A stretch of 64,000 nucleotides of DNA from Scortum barcoo (GCA_023238725.1 CM041540.1:856001-920000), one strand, 5' to 3'; positions 1 to 13,639 are shown, counted from the first letter of the stretch. A program made the numbers and translations. Notes: a model not told the origin generated them from the sequence alone.

Positions 1-3000
1 AAACTTTTTTGACTGTCATTTAACTAAACACAAGTAGCTGTACAACAACATTTGTGTTTAAATCACAGAATAAGTGAAGAAAAAGTCAGTAACGAGCGTG
101 CAGTCAGATGCCCGGCGCTGCATTTGGCTTATCTGAGAGTAAAACTCAGTTTAACTCTGAGATCTTTGTGAAAGCAGCCTCTGATCTCTGAGGCTGCGGC
201 CAATGGAAAAGACAATTTCTCCAGCAGGACCAATAAAATCTCACACTGCGTTTTTCATCTCTGAGAGGCAGCCGAGAACGGTAAACACAGCCTCTCCATC
301 TGATGTATTACTGCAGGAGAGGAGCTGCACTGTATATATATATATATTAGGTCATTTGGCTCCGTGGACCAGTCCCATTTAGCAGCTGATAAAAGCATTT
401 GGGATGAATGCTGGAGCCCCGGGGCAGCTTGGAGGAGTCCCTCACCTCATCTGGGCTCGGTCGTTGAATGCTCTCCACGGAGCCGTTCGAGACGGCCGGT
501 TGGACGGCTGCAGGGGAAAAGTGTGGGCAGACTGAGACACGCGCAGATGAGCAGGATCAAAGGTGCTGCTGGCCGCCGTTTAACGCTGGAAAAACCATCG
601 CAGGCTGCAGGGGCCAGAGGAGAAGAAAAGGCCGGGAGGAGGGGAAGTGGAGGTGGTGGTGGTGGTGAAGTGGGGGTGGAGGGTGGGGGTGTATTAATGG
701 CCCACTTTATTGCTTTGTACTGTTAAAATTAAGAGCTCCGATTTCATGACAGCACTTCGACCGTACATGCTCAACTTCTTCTCTCAGCCTGGTTTGAGTT
801 ACTGTTTCAGTCGGCAGTGACCCGACAAGGAAGAGTCTAACAGACCCTGCTGACTGATGGACTGGAGCTAACGAGAGGTTTCAGTCAGGTTTACTTTAGT
901 ACCATTTTAAGATACTTGTACTTTAAAATAATACTTCAATTTGTTGCTAATTTATAATTCAATTCCACCACATCAGGAGAAAATGTTGTTCTCCACTTCA
1001 CTGATCTGAGAAGTTATTTTACATCATCACAGTCAAGCTGAGGATGATGGGAGTGTTTGTAGTTCTGCAGCTCATAAACCAAAGTATTAGATTCATTAAG
1101 ACGTTGACCTGATGGTGGCGCTAAATGAAAAGCCAGAGGATCAGTAAAGTTCTTACAGTTCATCCTGACGGGAACAAGAATGTCTGAACACGTTTATCAC
1201 CATCCTGTTTGAAGTTTTATGAGGTAAACCTGCATCACTCTGTGGAGATGAAGTTGCCCCAGCTGAAGTGTTTTAATAAATTACTTTAATAAAAGTATGT
1301 GGATACCGACTGCACCTTCAGTGAGTTTCAGTCGTTTCCTCCTTCAGGCGGCAGCGGTGACGTTGGTGTTGGTTTTGTCCTCTTCGCTGTCTGATGGTCA
1401 ACTTTTCACCCCAAACACCCATCAATCATCCCGATGAGCTGTTATCTCGCCACAGGCCTCAAAGGCTCGTCAGATAAAAACTCATCAGATGATCTGAAAT
1501 GAACAAGAATCAAAGTTTTACTCACTGCTGGACCACAAAAATAATGATTAATGATTCATTTAAGAGCTTGTGGAAGTGACCTTTGTCTAAATAAACGTTA
1601 TGGATCTATTTCTGTACTTCACTACAGTAGTATTTCCTTTTACAGTTTTATATTTCTTTGTCTTAACATGTTTAAATATAAAACATGTAAATCTTTTGAT
1701 GGAGCTCAGCTAGCAGTTTCCCTCCGCTTCCAGTCTTTGTGCTAAGCTAGGCTAAACAGATTTCTCTTTACTGCACTCTAATTAAACTCATATCTTTTCT
1801 CTCATCTGACTCTGGGAAGCTAACAGGAGGATTTTCCAACATGTCGTACTGTGGATTTTAAATTTCCATTTTTGGATTTCTGTCATGGCTGAATGTGAAA
1901 AAGATCCCGTCTGTCGTCTCTCTGCTCTTCATCTGTCGCAGCTCGTGTAAGACGATCAACCGCTGGACGTCTTCTGCAGCTTCCCAGGTGACTTATCAAT
2001 TGTCTGTTCCTTCTAATCCCGATTTCTCTCAAAACCTCATTTCCTTGAAGTTTGTCTGAGCCCCCGCAGACAGCCGGGAGCCGTCCTCTACTCTCCGGCT
2101 AACATCATGAAAATGTGGAATAGTTGGACAGGTAGCAGATCAGCGTCTCGGCTGTCACTGAAGCCAATAAGTGAGTGTGAGGTGACACTTCTCAGACTGC
2201 TGATGAACTGTCGCACCTCTTTAATTCTGACCTGGAGCGACGAGACGCTGTCGTTTAAATCTGCCCACGCCGCTGGTTTTCACATCAGCCTCCTCATTGT
2301 CTTCGTCCCCGAGCACAGACCGTCCCGCTCTGTCAGAGACTTTATCATGTAAACTTAGAGCTGCTCTCGTGTTATTATTCATATATTCACGATGAAGTGG
2401 GGGCCAAACGATGGAGGACTTCACTGATGGTCAGTCAGCACCGACACAGAGGTTAGAAAAAAGAACAATTTCAATTAAACATCAACATCAAATAAGAAAT
2501 CCAAGAAACGAGAGAGATGAGATTGTTTTGGGCTTTTCTCTTATTTTATAACATGAGATATAAAAAATTTGGTTTGAAAATGGGAAAAAATAATTAATCA
2601 GTAATGATCTCACTGAATTTAATTTTCATGGTGCCTCAGTCAGGTGGGACTGATTAAAATGCTCCACCAATTTCTGCTCACAACAGCATTTAAAGCATCA
2701 GTTTTTTTCTAAGAAATCAATTCATTTCAGTGGTGGGGCCGAAGTAAATAATGGGAATCTTTTTGAGTTCAACTTTGGTGAAGTTTAACTTTTGAATTTC
2801 CACTTCTGATCAACAGCTCCTCTTGACAGCTCTAAGCAAGTCCAAAATAGAAGAACACATCATATCATCTGTATGTCATTAATGATTAATTAGGCCTTAT
2901 GTCATCACGGTAACTTACTGTTCTGTAAATGGCCGAGCTAACCGGCAGGTAGAAAGCTGGCTGGTTGGAGGCATTCACAACTTCCTGAATGATTCACTGG

Positions 3001-5265
3001 TCTGTCCTGTCAGCTTTGTTTTCAAATAATGAGGAAGCTGCGTCCATCACATCAACACTTTCATCATTTCCTGTCACTGTTTTTCTGGGATGTCACCACC
3101 GAGCTAGCTTGGTATGTCGTAAAATGATGTCTGAGTTCATAATCCTGCCAACGGGTTGTTTCTGAAACCTGCAGACAGAGCTGTCACCTGCCAAAAACAG
3201 TCAAACTAAACTGAAATAAAATGAAAATGAAAGTCTAAAAACTGAAGTAGATGTGATATTTAAGTAAAAACCTTTGACAAAAACATCTTCCACACAACTT
3301 ATTGTTTGTAAAGAAAGTTTTAATGGAGCGTCTCCATCCACTGAGGAAGGTCAAAGATCTGAGCTTCAGAAACAGCACGTGTTGGACAAAGAAACCTTCA
3401 ACAATAACAACCTTTATTCAGAAAGTCTTGTTCAGTATCAACACGAGTTTCACGATTTGACCAAAATAAAACATTTTCCATGTCATTTCTTCTTCATGTG
3501 AACTAAAGCAGTGAAACTGGTCTGGTGACAAACATGTGAACCTGCTGTGTCCAGTTTATCTTATTGTCACATAATCTTTTCTCGGCGTGATGCAGGAACA
3601 ATCTTCACATCCAAAACATGAAACCACATCAGACTTGTGTTTGTGGCCTCGGTGTGACGGCAGCTGTGAAGCAGCAGGATGAAGGTGTGTAATGATGGAT
3701 TGTTTTTCCCTCCGTCTCTCCAGCCCGTCCTGAGGCTGCTGGACCGTGATGGACCAGACGCCGTCTGTGTGGCCACATGGAGTCTCTCAGCCGGTTATTT
3801 TTCTTAATGGAGCTCCAGCTTTTAAACACAGTGGTCCTCACAGCCGACATGAAGAAGTGAACAGCTGGAGGAGGACTGACCTCAGCTGGGTGAACCTGAG
3901 CTTCTTCTTCAAAGACAGAGATAGAAAACCTCCATCGCTCTTCCTGTGAGCCACGGCTCATCACAAACCCACCTGGAGGAGTATTTTTAGTGGGGAGCTC
4001 ATTAATCAACCAGGAGCTAAATTTAAAATCACCTCCAGACAGACCCAGGACTGGAACAAGGACTTAGCGGAGCGTGGTGTATATTTTATGTTTTTAGCAT
4101 CTTTCAGTTTTTCATTCGACCACTCAGATTCACAGAAGTTGTGAAGTTTTCATTGTAAAGTTAAAACTCTTATAAGCTCTTGAGCTTCAACAAATGTGTT
4201 CAATGTGTCCTAATTTTGACTTTGACTTTAAAACATTTGCAAAGGTGATTTTTTTATGTAAAATCCTGCATTGTTTACATCCATGAATACTCGTTTGCAG
4301 TCTCCTTCTTCTCTACTTTTATTGGTGCATTGCTGCATATTTATCTGTCTGTCTGTATTTGCGTATCTTTCCTGTTTACTGCGTGCACAAGATCAATTAA
4401 ATATAAACTCATGAACATAAGAACAGCTCTGTAGCGCCCCTAAAAAAAACTTCACAACATACTGTTAAATATACAATGAGGTATCAAAAATAAGACAAGA
4501 CTGAATTATTTTTATCTAAAACTTTTATTTTACTTTTAAAGAACATTCTGACATCATACAAAATCTTGGAAAACATACAATTTTAAAACTGACCATTAGC
4601 TCAAAAAGATTCTGGCATCAAGTTAATTTGATTGGCTTGCTAGTGACTGTAGCAACGTGCTGATTGGCTGCTGGACCCCCAGCTGCCTTTATTCCCAGCG
4701 GCCGCCCCCCCCAATCAGCAGACAGGAAGTAGAACCTCCTGATTATTACGGCTCAAGCTTCTTTCCACCTGCATGTGGTTCTGATTTGGACATGAGGCAA
4801 AGTGTTTTCATTGGCCAGCGGCAGCGCTCAGTTTCCTGTTACAGACACTCTTTTGTGCTTCGTCCTCTCCACTTTTATTTCCTTTAACATGGAGGTAAGA
4901 GGCCGCTCGGCTTTTCTTCATCCAGCTAATTGGGAGCCACTTTACCCCCCCGCCTGCCTCTGCTCATTATGACAGGGTTAATGGCTTTAGTGAGAGGGTA
5001 CTTTTTACTGGTCCTGCTGGTTTCTGCTGGGCCTCAGTACCAATTACAGTAATCAAAGCCAATATGTGGATACCGAGAAAGGAGCCACATGTGGTAGTTC
5101 AGGTGTAAACCAATCTATGGAGGCTTTCTTCTGCAGCAGAATAACTCCTTGTTTGAACCATATTTACGCTGCAGTGAAGCTCATTTTCCCCCCATGTAGG
5201 TAAAAACCACCAACCAGGAGATTTTCACTGTATTAATGCTTGAAGAGTTTCACTTTAGAAGATAA
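1..5265. other. Gene-free left flank
   Basis: No exon with protein-family resemblance was found on either strand; the open frames here (for example 364-726 and 3629-4009) are low-complexity or chance. It contains a short CTAGGCTAA-type repeat piece near 1690-1760, a short 'AAGTACTT'-like piece near 890-930, and a patch at about 4640-5050 with several ATTGG/CCAAT boxes and TAAT cores that differs in composition from the surrounding AT-rich DNA. Very short exons of an unknown gene could be missed without transcript data. Confidence 0.6.
1690..1760 (+). repeat. CTAGGCTAA-family repeat fragment
   Basis: The stretch runs from 'agctcagctagcagtttccc' into the 'cttccagtctttgtgctaag' and 'ctaggctaaaca' motifs. 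The same words recur in both orientations at 42.8-43.35 kb. I recognise this as a very common dispersed teleost repeat of unclear class. It is only a fragment, without visible ends. Confidence 0.6.
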
Positions 5266-5269
5266 AATA

Positions 5270-5615
5270 AATTCCATCCATCTTCTATTCCCACTTTATC
5301 CTGACACACAGGGTCACAGGGGTGCTGGAGCCTATCTCAGCTATCATGGGCGAGAGGCGGGTAAGGCACACCTGGACTGGACGCCAGTCAGTCACAGGGC
5401 TGACATAGACAGACAGACTACTACACACTCACACTCACATTCACACCTAGGGACAAGTCAGAGTCGCCAATTAACCTGCATGTGTTTGGACTGTGGGAGG
5501 AAGCTGGAGTACCCAGAGGAACCCACACAGGCACAGGGAGAACATGCAAACTCCACACAGAAGGAGCTCTTGCTGTGAGGTGACAGTGCTAACCACTACA
5601 CCACTGTGCCGCCCT
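5270..5615 (-). mobile_element. tRNA-derived SINE-like element, antisense, B-box region deleted
   Basis: Read on the minus strand it starts with 'GGGCGGCACAGTGGTGTAGT' and 'GGTTAGCACTGTCACCTCAC', the tRNA-like head with an A-box, runs through the conserved body 'TTTGCATGTTCTCCCTGTG' and 'AGTCCAAACACATGCAGG', and ends in a TTATCC / (GGAT)n tail at 5274-5284. This is a family found throughout teleost genomes. The segment that normally holds the B-box (GGTTCGAATCC) is missing between 'CACAGCAAGAGCTC' and 'CTTCTGTGTGGAG', so this copy should not be transcribable by RNA polymerase III. Class assignment is from memory. Confidence 0.75.
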
Positions 5616-8600
5616 AAAGTAAGATCATGGTATTAAAATAAACAGTGTTGAAATAATCCAATCAGAAACAACTATGATATTGGACAATTTCACTAAACGA
5701 CCTCTTACATTTGCCCTGAATGTTGGTCCTGGATATAAACTGTGGTCATTAAATACGACCATGATCTCAAGTGATTATGGGCTGAGAAACTGTGTTGATA
5801 ATTAACCTCTTCAACTGAGAATTTGTGTAAATTTCCTCTGAATTATGCTCAAAGCCTGTAAGAATTTTAGCCACGAGCAGCTGTATGTTTGATCACATGT
5901 CGTAGCTATGACGTGCACATTTATATCGGAAATTAAATGTTTTTCATTGATCTTAAAATTCAAGGAGGACTGAAAAGGGGGGGTGATATTGTTTAAATAT
6001 GGACATAACGGAGAACGTTTCTCCTGGAAGTAACAGACATGGACACTCCCTCTAATCTGAAGGTGTTTGTGTGTAATAACTTTATTGATCCTCAGGTCAA
6101 CATGTTCATGTGTCCATACGCTTGTTTATGACCTGCAGAACTCCATTCTAACTGGCAATCAAACTAAAATGGTGAACGTAGTAAACATTATACCTAATAA
6201 ACATCAGCACGTTAGCATGATAGCTTTAAAATTTAGCCTAAACTGCTGTGCGTTAGTGAGGATTCAGACTGAAAGCAGTGCTGTGTTAAAACAGCACAGG
6301 AGAAGGTTTGTTTAAGGTAAAGGTGAGACATGAAATATGATCCAGGACGTTTCATCAGAGGCCAAAACATTGAAAAACGATGTGTAATACTTACTTAAAC
6401 AACCCTGGGTAGTTATAACAGAAAGATAATTTTAACAGTTGTGAGTTAAATAGCAAAGACACAAAGCTCAAAGTCATCTATCAGGAAAGTGTGTTTGCAT
6501 GTTTATGACCGTCCTCTGCATATTTACCTCGTGTTACAGCAAACCTTTCAGATTCGCCTTTTTGCCGACGACACTGTGTTGTTTTGTTTGAGCCAGACTG
6601 ACTCCAGTCAAATGAATAAAGAGGCTGTTTTTTCACATAAAGCTGAAGTTGGTCTGAATGCAGCTTTATCTACATTTATACAGTTCATAACATCACAAAT
6701 ACAAAGATGCACAAAAAACAGAGTTGTTGGTTGGTTCTTCTGTTGTTAACATCTCCCATCAGGTTCATTTCCATCCTCTCTGCTCTGAGTTCCCACCGGT
6801 GACATTCACACGGTAAAAAGTGCCGGACCTGCAGCACAGATGTTTATTTAGTCTGTCAGGTTTATTTTTAGACTACATCGGGGTCAAAGGTCGACTCATG
6901 AGGCTTATACCCGCAACGTGTGAGGGAGAGGAGTCTGGAAAACCAATCAGAGGTGAGGACAGACCTCCAAATGAAACAAACATCCCACAGAGAGATGATG
7001 ATGATCTTCTTTTAATGTTGTTTCACACAGAGAATACAGCTTTTATTGTGACACTGCAGCTGAACTTTAGTAGAAAATGTAGGCAAGATTTAGGACTCCT
7101 CTTTGGACCACCATACGTTTATCTGGTGTATTTTGTTTCCAAAGCGTTGGAGCCTTCATACTTTAAATGTGTTCAGGGATAACTCACCAGTGTTAATGTT
7201 TTCTAACTTTTGGAGGACCTGTTGACAGATCTGTGTGGCTGAAGAGGTTAAGAACAAGTGAAATTACAGACAGATGAGATCATAAAAATACCAATAAGAC
7301 GAAGTATCTGTAAAAACTATGAAATATGGCACAATTTTAAAGCCAGTTTATTTATTTAACTTTATCAGTAAAGCTCTCATGGACTTCAGCTTTAACGTGT
7401 TTTCATCATAGCATATTTAGATATTCTCCTCAGATGCAGGAGATATTTCATGTTTCATGTTGTTTTCTACAGTTTGCCTCCACATGAAGTCTGAGTGTTG
7501 TTTCCACGTAGCTGCAGCAGATTTGTGCAGAGGAAACTTTGCGTTCTGGGAAAGCCCCCGACCCTCTGACACATGTCCCCCCTCCTCTGTAATTGCGCCA
7601 ATTACTTTTCCATAACAGCCCTGAAACACTTATGTATGTGGTTAGAATAACAATTTCCACATGAAACACTTGTTCATTCATAAGGTCCAGCAGCAGAAGT
7701 GGGATCCTCTGCAGACGTCACGGCTGTGGAGGCATATTACAGCTGCTAAACTCTGATCTGGGATCAGAGAGAGGCCAGAAAATAAAAAACTTTATCAGTG
7801 TCACAAGTTTCTGCAAACACTTTTAGAGCTTATAGTTCAGCTGACGCCTGATTCTTTCATTTTGAACACTTCCCATTTTATTCAGTGTTTTCATTTTAAC
7901 AAAAGCTTCAGCGTCTTTCAGCTCTTCGGTTTAAACTCCTGTTAGTGTGTTTCACTTTTACTTCTTTCAGTACTTTTCAGCTATTTCAGGTGCTTCAGAT
8001 GCACATTTTCTTTTTTAGTTCCTGTTTTAGTTTTATACTTTAAAGTTTGTTTTACTGTTTCTGTTCCACTTATTCAGTTTGACCAGATCTTCTATTTCAG
8101 TTGATTGATTTGATTAGCTGTGAAGCACTTTGTAATGTGTTTTTTTTTTCAATTCAATTCAAGATTTTATTATCATGACAACAGCTGCTGGCAATGAAAT
8201 TCTTGAGTCTTAAAGAACGCTCAAAAATATTTTAGAAAAGAGACCACGTGTGCAAAAAGAAAAATAGATATAGAACTAAAATAAACGATAAACCTAGTAA
8301 TAAGATTTAAAAAATGATATTAAAATAAAATAAATTAAAATTAAATGTGCTCTTTAGATAAATAAATAAGCTGGCATTAACTGAACTCTGCAGGTAAACT
8401 AAGGTTGGTTAGTTGTTTGTTGTTGTTTTGTATTGAAGATCTGTTATTATAGATCCCATCTGGAATTATGATTTTTTAAATATGAACGTTACAGGATCCT
8501 TCTCTTTTCCTCACAGTGACTCTAAAATGGAGACGACAGCTTCGTGTTTCCGCTCAGCATCAAACTGTGAAACATCCCAACATGAATCTTTAAATATCTG

Positions 8601-10615
8601 TGTGTTTCTTTCTTTCTGCTGTTTGGTTTATATTTGACATCTTTCTGCTTCAAACGGCTGAAAAGTGAAGCAGGTTTGGTGCAGACGAACAGCACGAAGG
8701 AGGAAACGCAGCGCCCGATCTGCTTCCTGTCGAACTCACCACCTACGACCACCTGAGCACAGATGATGTCATCGTGCACCAACGGCATTCGTGACGTGGG
8801 AGAAGTTACGTAAGTTTGTCATTTATGAGGTGAGGGCAGAAATACCTCCTCTGTCAGAGTCCAGGTTTAAATACCTTTATTAATACCCGCATAACCTCAT
8901 GGTAAACAGGCTGATTTGATTGGTTGATGAGGTGATAAGGAGTCTATTTATATTCGTCCACAGCGCTGCAGCGTGATGACAGCTGAGATCACACACCCAG
9001 CTGGAAACACGGCGAGAGGCACGTACGCCTGCCGAGGAGAGGTCAAAGGTCACAAGCTGGACTCATCTCTGTCCATGCACAGCGAGATCAATCAATATCT
9101 GAACAATGATTAATGATAAAACACTGATCAGAAGAGAGGAAAGGAAGTGGAGTCATTTAAATTCAATGGTCCAATAAATACATTAATCATGAATATATAT
9201 TTATTTTTCTTTGATATGATGATGTAAAGGTTAAAGGAGTAAAATCACAAATAAAAATACTCGTTTAATAGTAAAAGTAGAAGAAAGAGTATTAACAATG
9301 AAATGTATTTAAAGTAAAAGTACTCACTTGGCTGCAGAGCGACTCCTGTTATTTTGTATTATTGAAATATTACTGACACATATGTGTATTGATCCATTAT
9401 TTTTACTAACAAAATGTGAATATTATTTATTTATTAGTAGTAGTAGTTTATCAGTTTTTGTGCCCTAAATGTCCAATCTGTCAACAATTAATGAAGAGAA
9501 ATCAAAGCTAATTAAAGAAATTTGTATTTTAGCAAATCACCACAGCAATATAACAACACGGTGATTAAATATAAGCTGATATTACTTCACTACTTATTGA
9601 CGTTAATAATAAATAATAATGTCAAATACTTATATAATACAACATTTTCTTGCTTCCGAATAAACCACTGTCACTTTGCACAAGTTTTTTTCATTTTGTC
9701 TTTAACTGCTCTTGTATTGTTTCTATTCTTATTTTTATTAGACATATGTATTATAAATAAATTATTTATGAATTATATATAATCATTTCTTTATTATTTA
9801 ATGTCCATCTTATTTTCTCTTTCACTTTGTGGATTCAGTGTTTCATGTCAGTAAAATTATCATGTAAGAACATCTCATCAGAACAAACTGTTAACACAGG
9901 TCAGTCATGGGGATGAAATCAGAGGCTTTAATTAGTCTTTGAATGGTGAAGTTTGTCCTGAGATAAGAGCCTTCGAGCTTTTACTAGAAACCAAAGAGAG
10001 AAACTGATGTTCTGATAAGAGTCGGGGGGTGGGGGTCCATTAGTGAGCAGCGCTGACAGACTCTTCCTCCCAAAACAAGCCAAGGACTCTGTTTGGTCGT
10101 AATCTCTAAAAATATCCTCGTTCGGCTCCTAACGAGCTCATCTGATTTCTGATGTCTTTCTATTTCTGACCATGCTGATAAATTATCTCTGTGTGCCATC
10201 GCCCCCTCCCTCGGTGGAGGTCTGAACATCAGATATTTAACAAATGACCGCAGAGACCGTTTTAATAACAGACAGCGAGTGAGGACAGAGGACTAATTGT
10301 CCAGAGAACAGAAACAGTTCAAACTGTGTGTTTTGGCTGTTTTCCTCGTGTGTTCATCGCGCTGTAATGAATCTGTCTGTTTCCCTTTCCAAACCTCTCC
10401 CCCACCCGTCATAACTCTCCTGCTCTCACCCCCCCCCCCACCACCAACACCACCACCACCCCCCATCGTCTCTCTGATCTGTGAATTATTCAGCCCAACG
10501 CTCGTATTTTATTTTGAAATACCTGTTCTACCTGGGAGCAGGAAGACGCCTGCGGTCTCTGGAGCTTCAGCGACCTCACAGGGAAGATTTAAAATACTGA
10601 GGGGGAGGGGGGGCG
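5616..10615. other. Gene-free interval with minor repeats
   Basis: No coding exon could be supported. Contents noted: a short reverse-transcriptase-like peptide at 6555-6584 (see findings); a patch around 6760-6960 of more even composition; AT-rich DNA at 8100-8400 and 9360-9800; an 'AAGTACTTTTACT'-type piece at 9225-9330; and a C-rich run at 10430-10465 that creates a spurious proline-rich frame. Confidence 0.55.
9225..9330. repeat. 'AAGTACTTTTACT' dispersed repeat, fragment
   Basis: It shows repeated 'aaaatactcgt', 'agtaaaagtagaag' and 'taaagtaaaagtactcactt' words, typical of the dispersed teleost repeat that also occurs near 17.4, 18.4-18.96, 30.2, 48.5, 52.6 and 57.6-58.0 kb in this window. 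No terminal inverted repeats or target-site duplication were found. Confidence 0.6.
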
Positions 10616-10616
10616 T

Positions 10617-10690
10617 CTGAAAGGTCGGTGGTTCGACCCCCGGCTCATCCAGGCCGCACGTCGAAGTGGGACAAGATACTGAGTGTGAAG
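10617..10690 (+). mobile_element. SINE fragment containing a Pol III B-box
   Basis: The string 'ggtggttcgacccccggctc' contains a B-box/T-arm core (GGTTCGACCCC) and is followed by 'gcacgtcgaagtgggacaag', which matches the body of a common teleost SINE that continues 'CAAGATACTGA'. There is no acceptor stem or anticodon arm upstream, so it is not a tRNA gene. It is a fragment of about 70 bp. Confidence 0.55.
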
Positions 10691-13424
10691 GAGCTTTAGA
10701 TTAAATCCTGATGAGCAGGTCGGCTCTTTGCTCAAAATAATGAATCAGTCTGAAACTCTGGGATTATTCTGTATGTGTGAATAACAATTATTGTCATCAT
10801 GAATGAATCTGCAGACTATTCAGGTTTGATCTAATCATTTAATCTTTGGGTCTATAAAATGAATAATTATCAATCATTTCGATGTGAACAGTGTCCGTCT
10901 TCCAGTTTTGGCTCAGCAGCTGATTGATTTTCTGTTGATTGTCTTTATATTGAACTGATTATGAACAAATCTGTAACCAGCGTGTTTTTATTAAACTAAA
11001 AGTTCAACAGAGAGTCGATGCAGAAGCTGCTTTTATTAATCAGGATTTAAAACTGATTCTCACCTCGATTTGACAGATCTGAAGCTCACAGAGAGTTTAT
11101 CTGTTCGGTGTCCATTTCATCCATCAGGACACATCAGACGGCTGCGACCTTGTTTACATCTCAAAGGTTAAGTTAAGGAAAATAAAAAGTCTGATTAAAC
11201 AGCAGCCAGTCACACAACGAATCCACAACCTCACAATGAAATAAATGAAATTAATGTGATAAATGAAATAAATGTGATAAATGTAACATCCAGACAAAAA
11301 CGTGCATCTTGGATGAGGGGAAATGGAGGATTGTGGGTAATATGAAATGCAAATGAATGACTGTTGGAAAAAGATGCTGTGTGATTGAATCTGTTCAAAC
11401 ATTTACTGCCGTGTGTAATCGAACAGTCCTGATGACTGTTTGGATCAAAATCAAAGAAATGTGAGCGGCTCAGATCGACCCGAGCAGCAGTATCGACAGC
11501 ATTAAACTGTAATCTCGTCCACTGATTGTTTGTTTTTCTGCAGAGTCGAGATGAAGCTCGGCGTCGGTTCGTCCTCCGGGCGTCCAGCCTGTGACCCGCC
11601 CGGCTCAGGTTACCCTCTCTGGGTGTGGAGCTCGGCGCTGAAAGCTGCTCTTCCTTGTTTTGATTGTGAGCAGGGAGAGGCTCGGGCTGCAGGATGCTGA
11701 GACTCTGACAACATGTCATCATGGGACACGTAGTCCGAATGAGCTGCAACCGAAGAGATTAAAATCCTGAGCGGCTGCGAGGAAAGACTGATGAGGGCAG
11801 ATTACAGATGTCAGACCTCTGATGATCAAACCACACAATCGCATTCAGATCAGGTCGAAGGATTTACTGTAAAACTGCACAAACATCTCACAGAAACCCG
11901 CCTCTGAGATCGCACACTATCTTATCTGCAGAGCTGAACTTTTGTCCTGAAGGTGGCGCTAAAGGAAAGTTGAGAGGTCACTTCCTGATCCTGACTGTGG
12001 ATTCGTTCTTCCTCTGAGGGTGAAATGAGATGTTTTAATTTTTTATATGAATTCAAATCTGCTCTCATGTTTCTTCAGAACAATGTGGATCAATAAATAC
12101 TGAAATAAAGTAAAAAATTAATAAAGTTTCCACCTGGAACATCAGTTAGTGTCTTTTAAAATTTCTCTTTAAGTCTCAGTCTAAGACAGAATGAAATAAA
12201 CAAACTTTACATTTATTCATTCAAATCGAAGCCTTTGAGGGTGTTTTTTTTTGCCCTGTGTTCAGGCTGCAGGCGTGACAAAACTCTTGTGTAATTATTT
12301 CCACTTTGACCCTCCTTAAATTATTTTCTTCACGTATGTTCAGACTCACAAAGCTCCTTCAGCCAGGATACCTGCCATCCTCCCACTTCCTGTCACTGGA
12401 CGTGTTTCTCAGGATGAATGGCCTGTTTCCGTCGTTCATCATTCACCTGACCGAGCGAACCCGAAGGGGGGCGGTCAAGAAACCAGCAGGACCACAAATC
12501 CAAGATCAGCCGTTCCATAAATCCCCGACCTGGTTAAAGATGACAGAAGTGATCTGAAATCAGTCAGGATCAATCAGCAGGTTCAGGATTGATGAGTTTG
12601 TTCTGGTTTGAGACTGTGAGCTGCTCAGCATCAAACCTCTTTAACTGCCTCTGACCTCGACCACAGTCACCTCATCCACTGCAAACACACTTTTCTTTGT
12701 GCGTTTTTTCATTTATTTGTTTGGTTCTGTTGGTGAAAAGTGTTTTATCAAATCTGAATCAAATAAAAAAAAGACAGTTTATAACAGTAAAAGTTTCAGG
12801 TTTTGGAAGTTTGTTGGTCAGAAATCTACAACATGAACATGACATAGAGCAGACTTCAGTAAAAACGAGCATAACAACAATAGAAACCATGGCAACAAGC
12901 GTGTGCAAGCCGAGTGCAGCACTTTTAGTCGTCTGGAAAACCTCCATCTGTTTTCTGTATCTGCAGCTCATTTTATAAACGTTGAGCAGGTTGTCAGCTT
13001 GATGAAGATGTTTTTTTAATTCGAGTTTTGTGTGTTTGTGTTTCTTTGACCACGACTGAATGCTGAATGAGACCAAAACGTTCAGATAAACTTTAATGAA
13101 GTGAAAACAAACTGTCACTGACAACATTCAGAAACGAGTTCACTACTTTTTAAACACACACGGCACCACTGATAAGTGTTGATTGACAGGTCGCTGTGGT
13201 AACGACTTGTCAATCACAAGTTAGCTCCACCCTAAAGCATCTCTGATTTATTGTCTATTTTCCTCTAAATGGGACCTTAATTTACTAAATGAACATCATG
13301 ATGTGCTGAAGAAGACTTTACACCAGCGCAGAGACCAAAAACTCGTCAGGAAAATATTTACTGAGGTTATAAATCAAGAGAGAAGTCGGCTCATTTTCTC
13401 ATTAACTTACATACAATCTGACTT
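10691..13424. other. Gene-free interval
   Basis: Unique-looking AT-rich DNA without exons I can support. Several open frames (11154-11402 and 11231-11749 on the minus strand, 12759-13127 on the minus strand) have no domain-like composition and no splice-compatible continuation. Confidence 0.5.
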
Positions 13425-13510
13425 GTTATTGCAACCAGTGAGTCGCCCCCTGCAGGACATTAGGATGTAGGTTTGAAGTTTCACTTTTGAGACCTCCAGA
13501 CTTTTTTTTT
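13425..13510. repeat. Dispersed teleost repeat fragment ('CAACCAGTGAGTCGCCCCCT')
   Basis: The words 'caaccagtgagtcgccccct', 'gtaggtttgaagtttcactt' and 'ttgagacctccag' match, from memory, a widely dispersed fish repeat of MITE type. The ends are not resolved. Confidence 0.45.
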
Positions 13511-13639
13511 TATAAATCTGTGGTTTATCCTGAAGTGCGATTTTTCTAACATATCTCATGAAATAATGTAGTTGGCAAAAATATAGCTATAGTAAAGATA
13601 TGTAGTATGTATGTACACAAATATCCAAATCCAAAGTTG

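Noticed and set aside
364..726. 120-aa plus-strand frame at the left edge
   Set aside because: It ends in a GGT/GGGG low-complexity run, has no family resemblance and no splice partner.
10297..10620. 107-aa proline-rich frame
   Set aside because: It is caused by C-rich and ACC-repeat DNA (10410-10470); no conserved domain and no promoter or splice context.
10617..10660. tRNA gene suggested by GGTTCGACCCC
   Set aside because: There is no acceptor stem, D-arm or anticodon arm upstream; the downstream words match a fish SINE body.
11231..11749. 172-aa minus-strand open frame
   Set aside because: No family resemblance; the C-terminal part (FITFISFITLISFISL) reads through ATAAATG repeats and there is no compatible splice structure.
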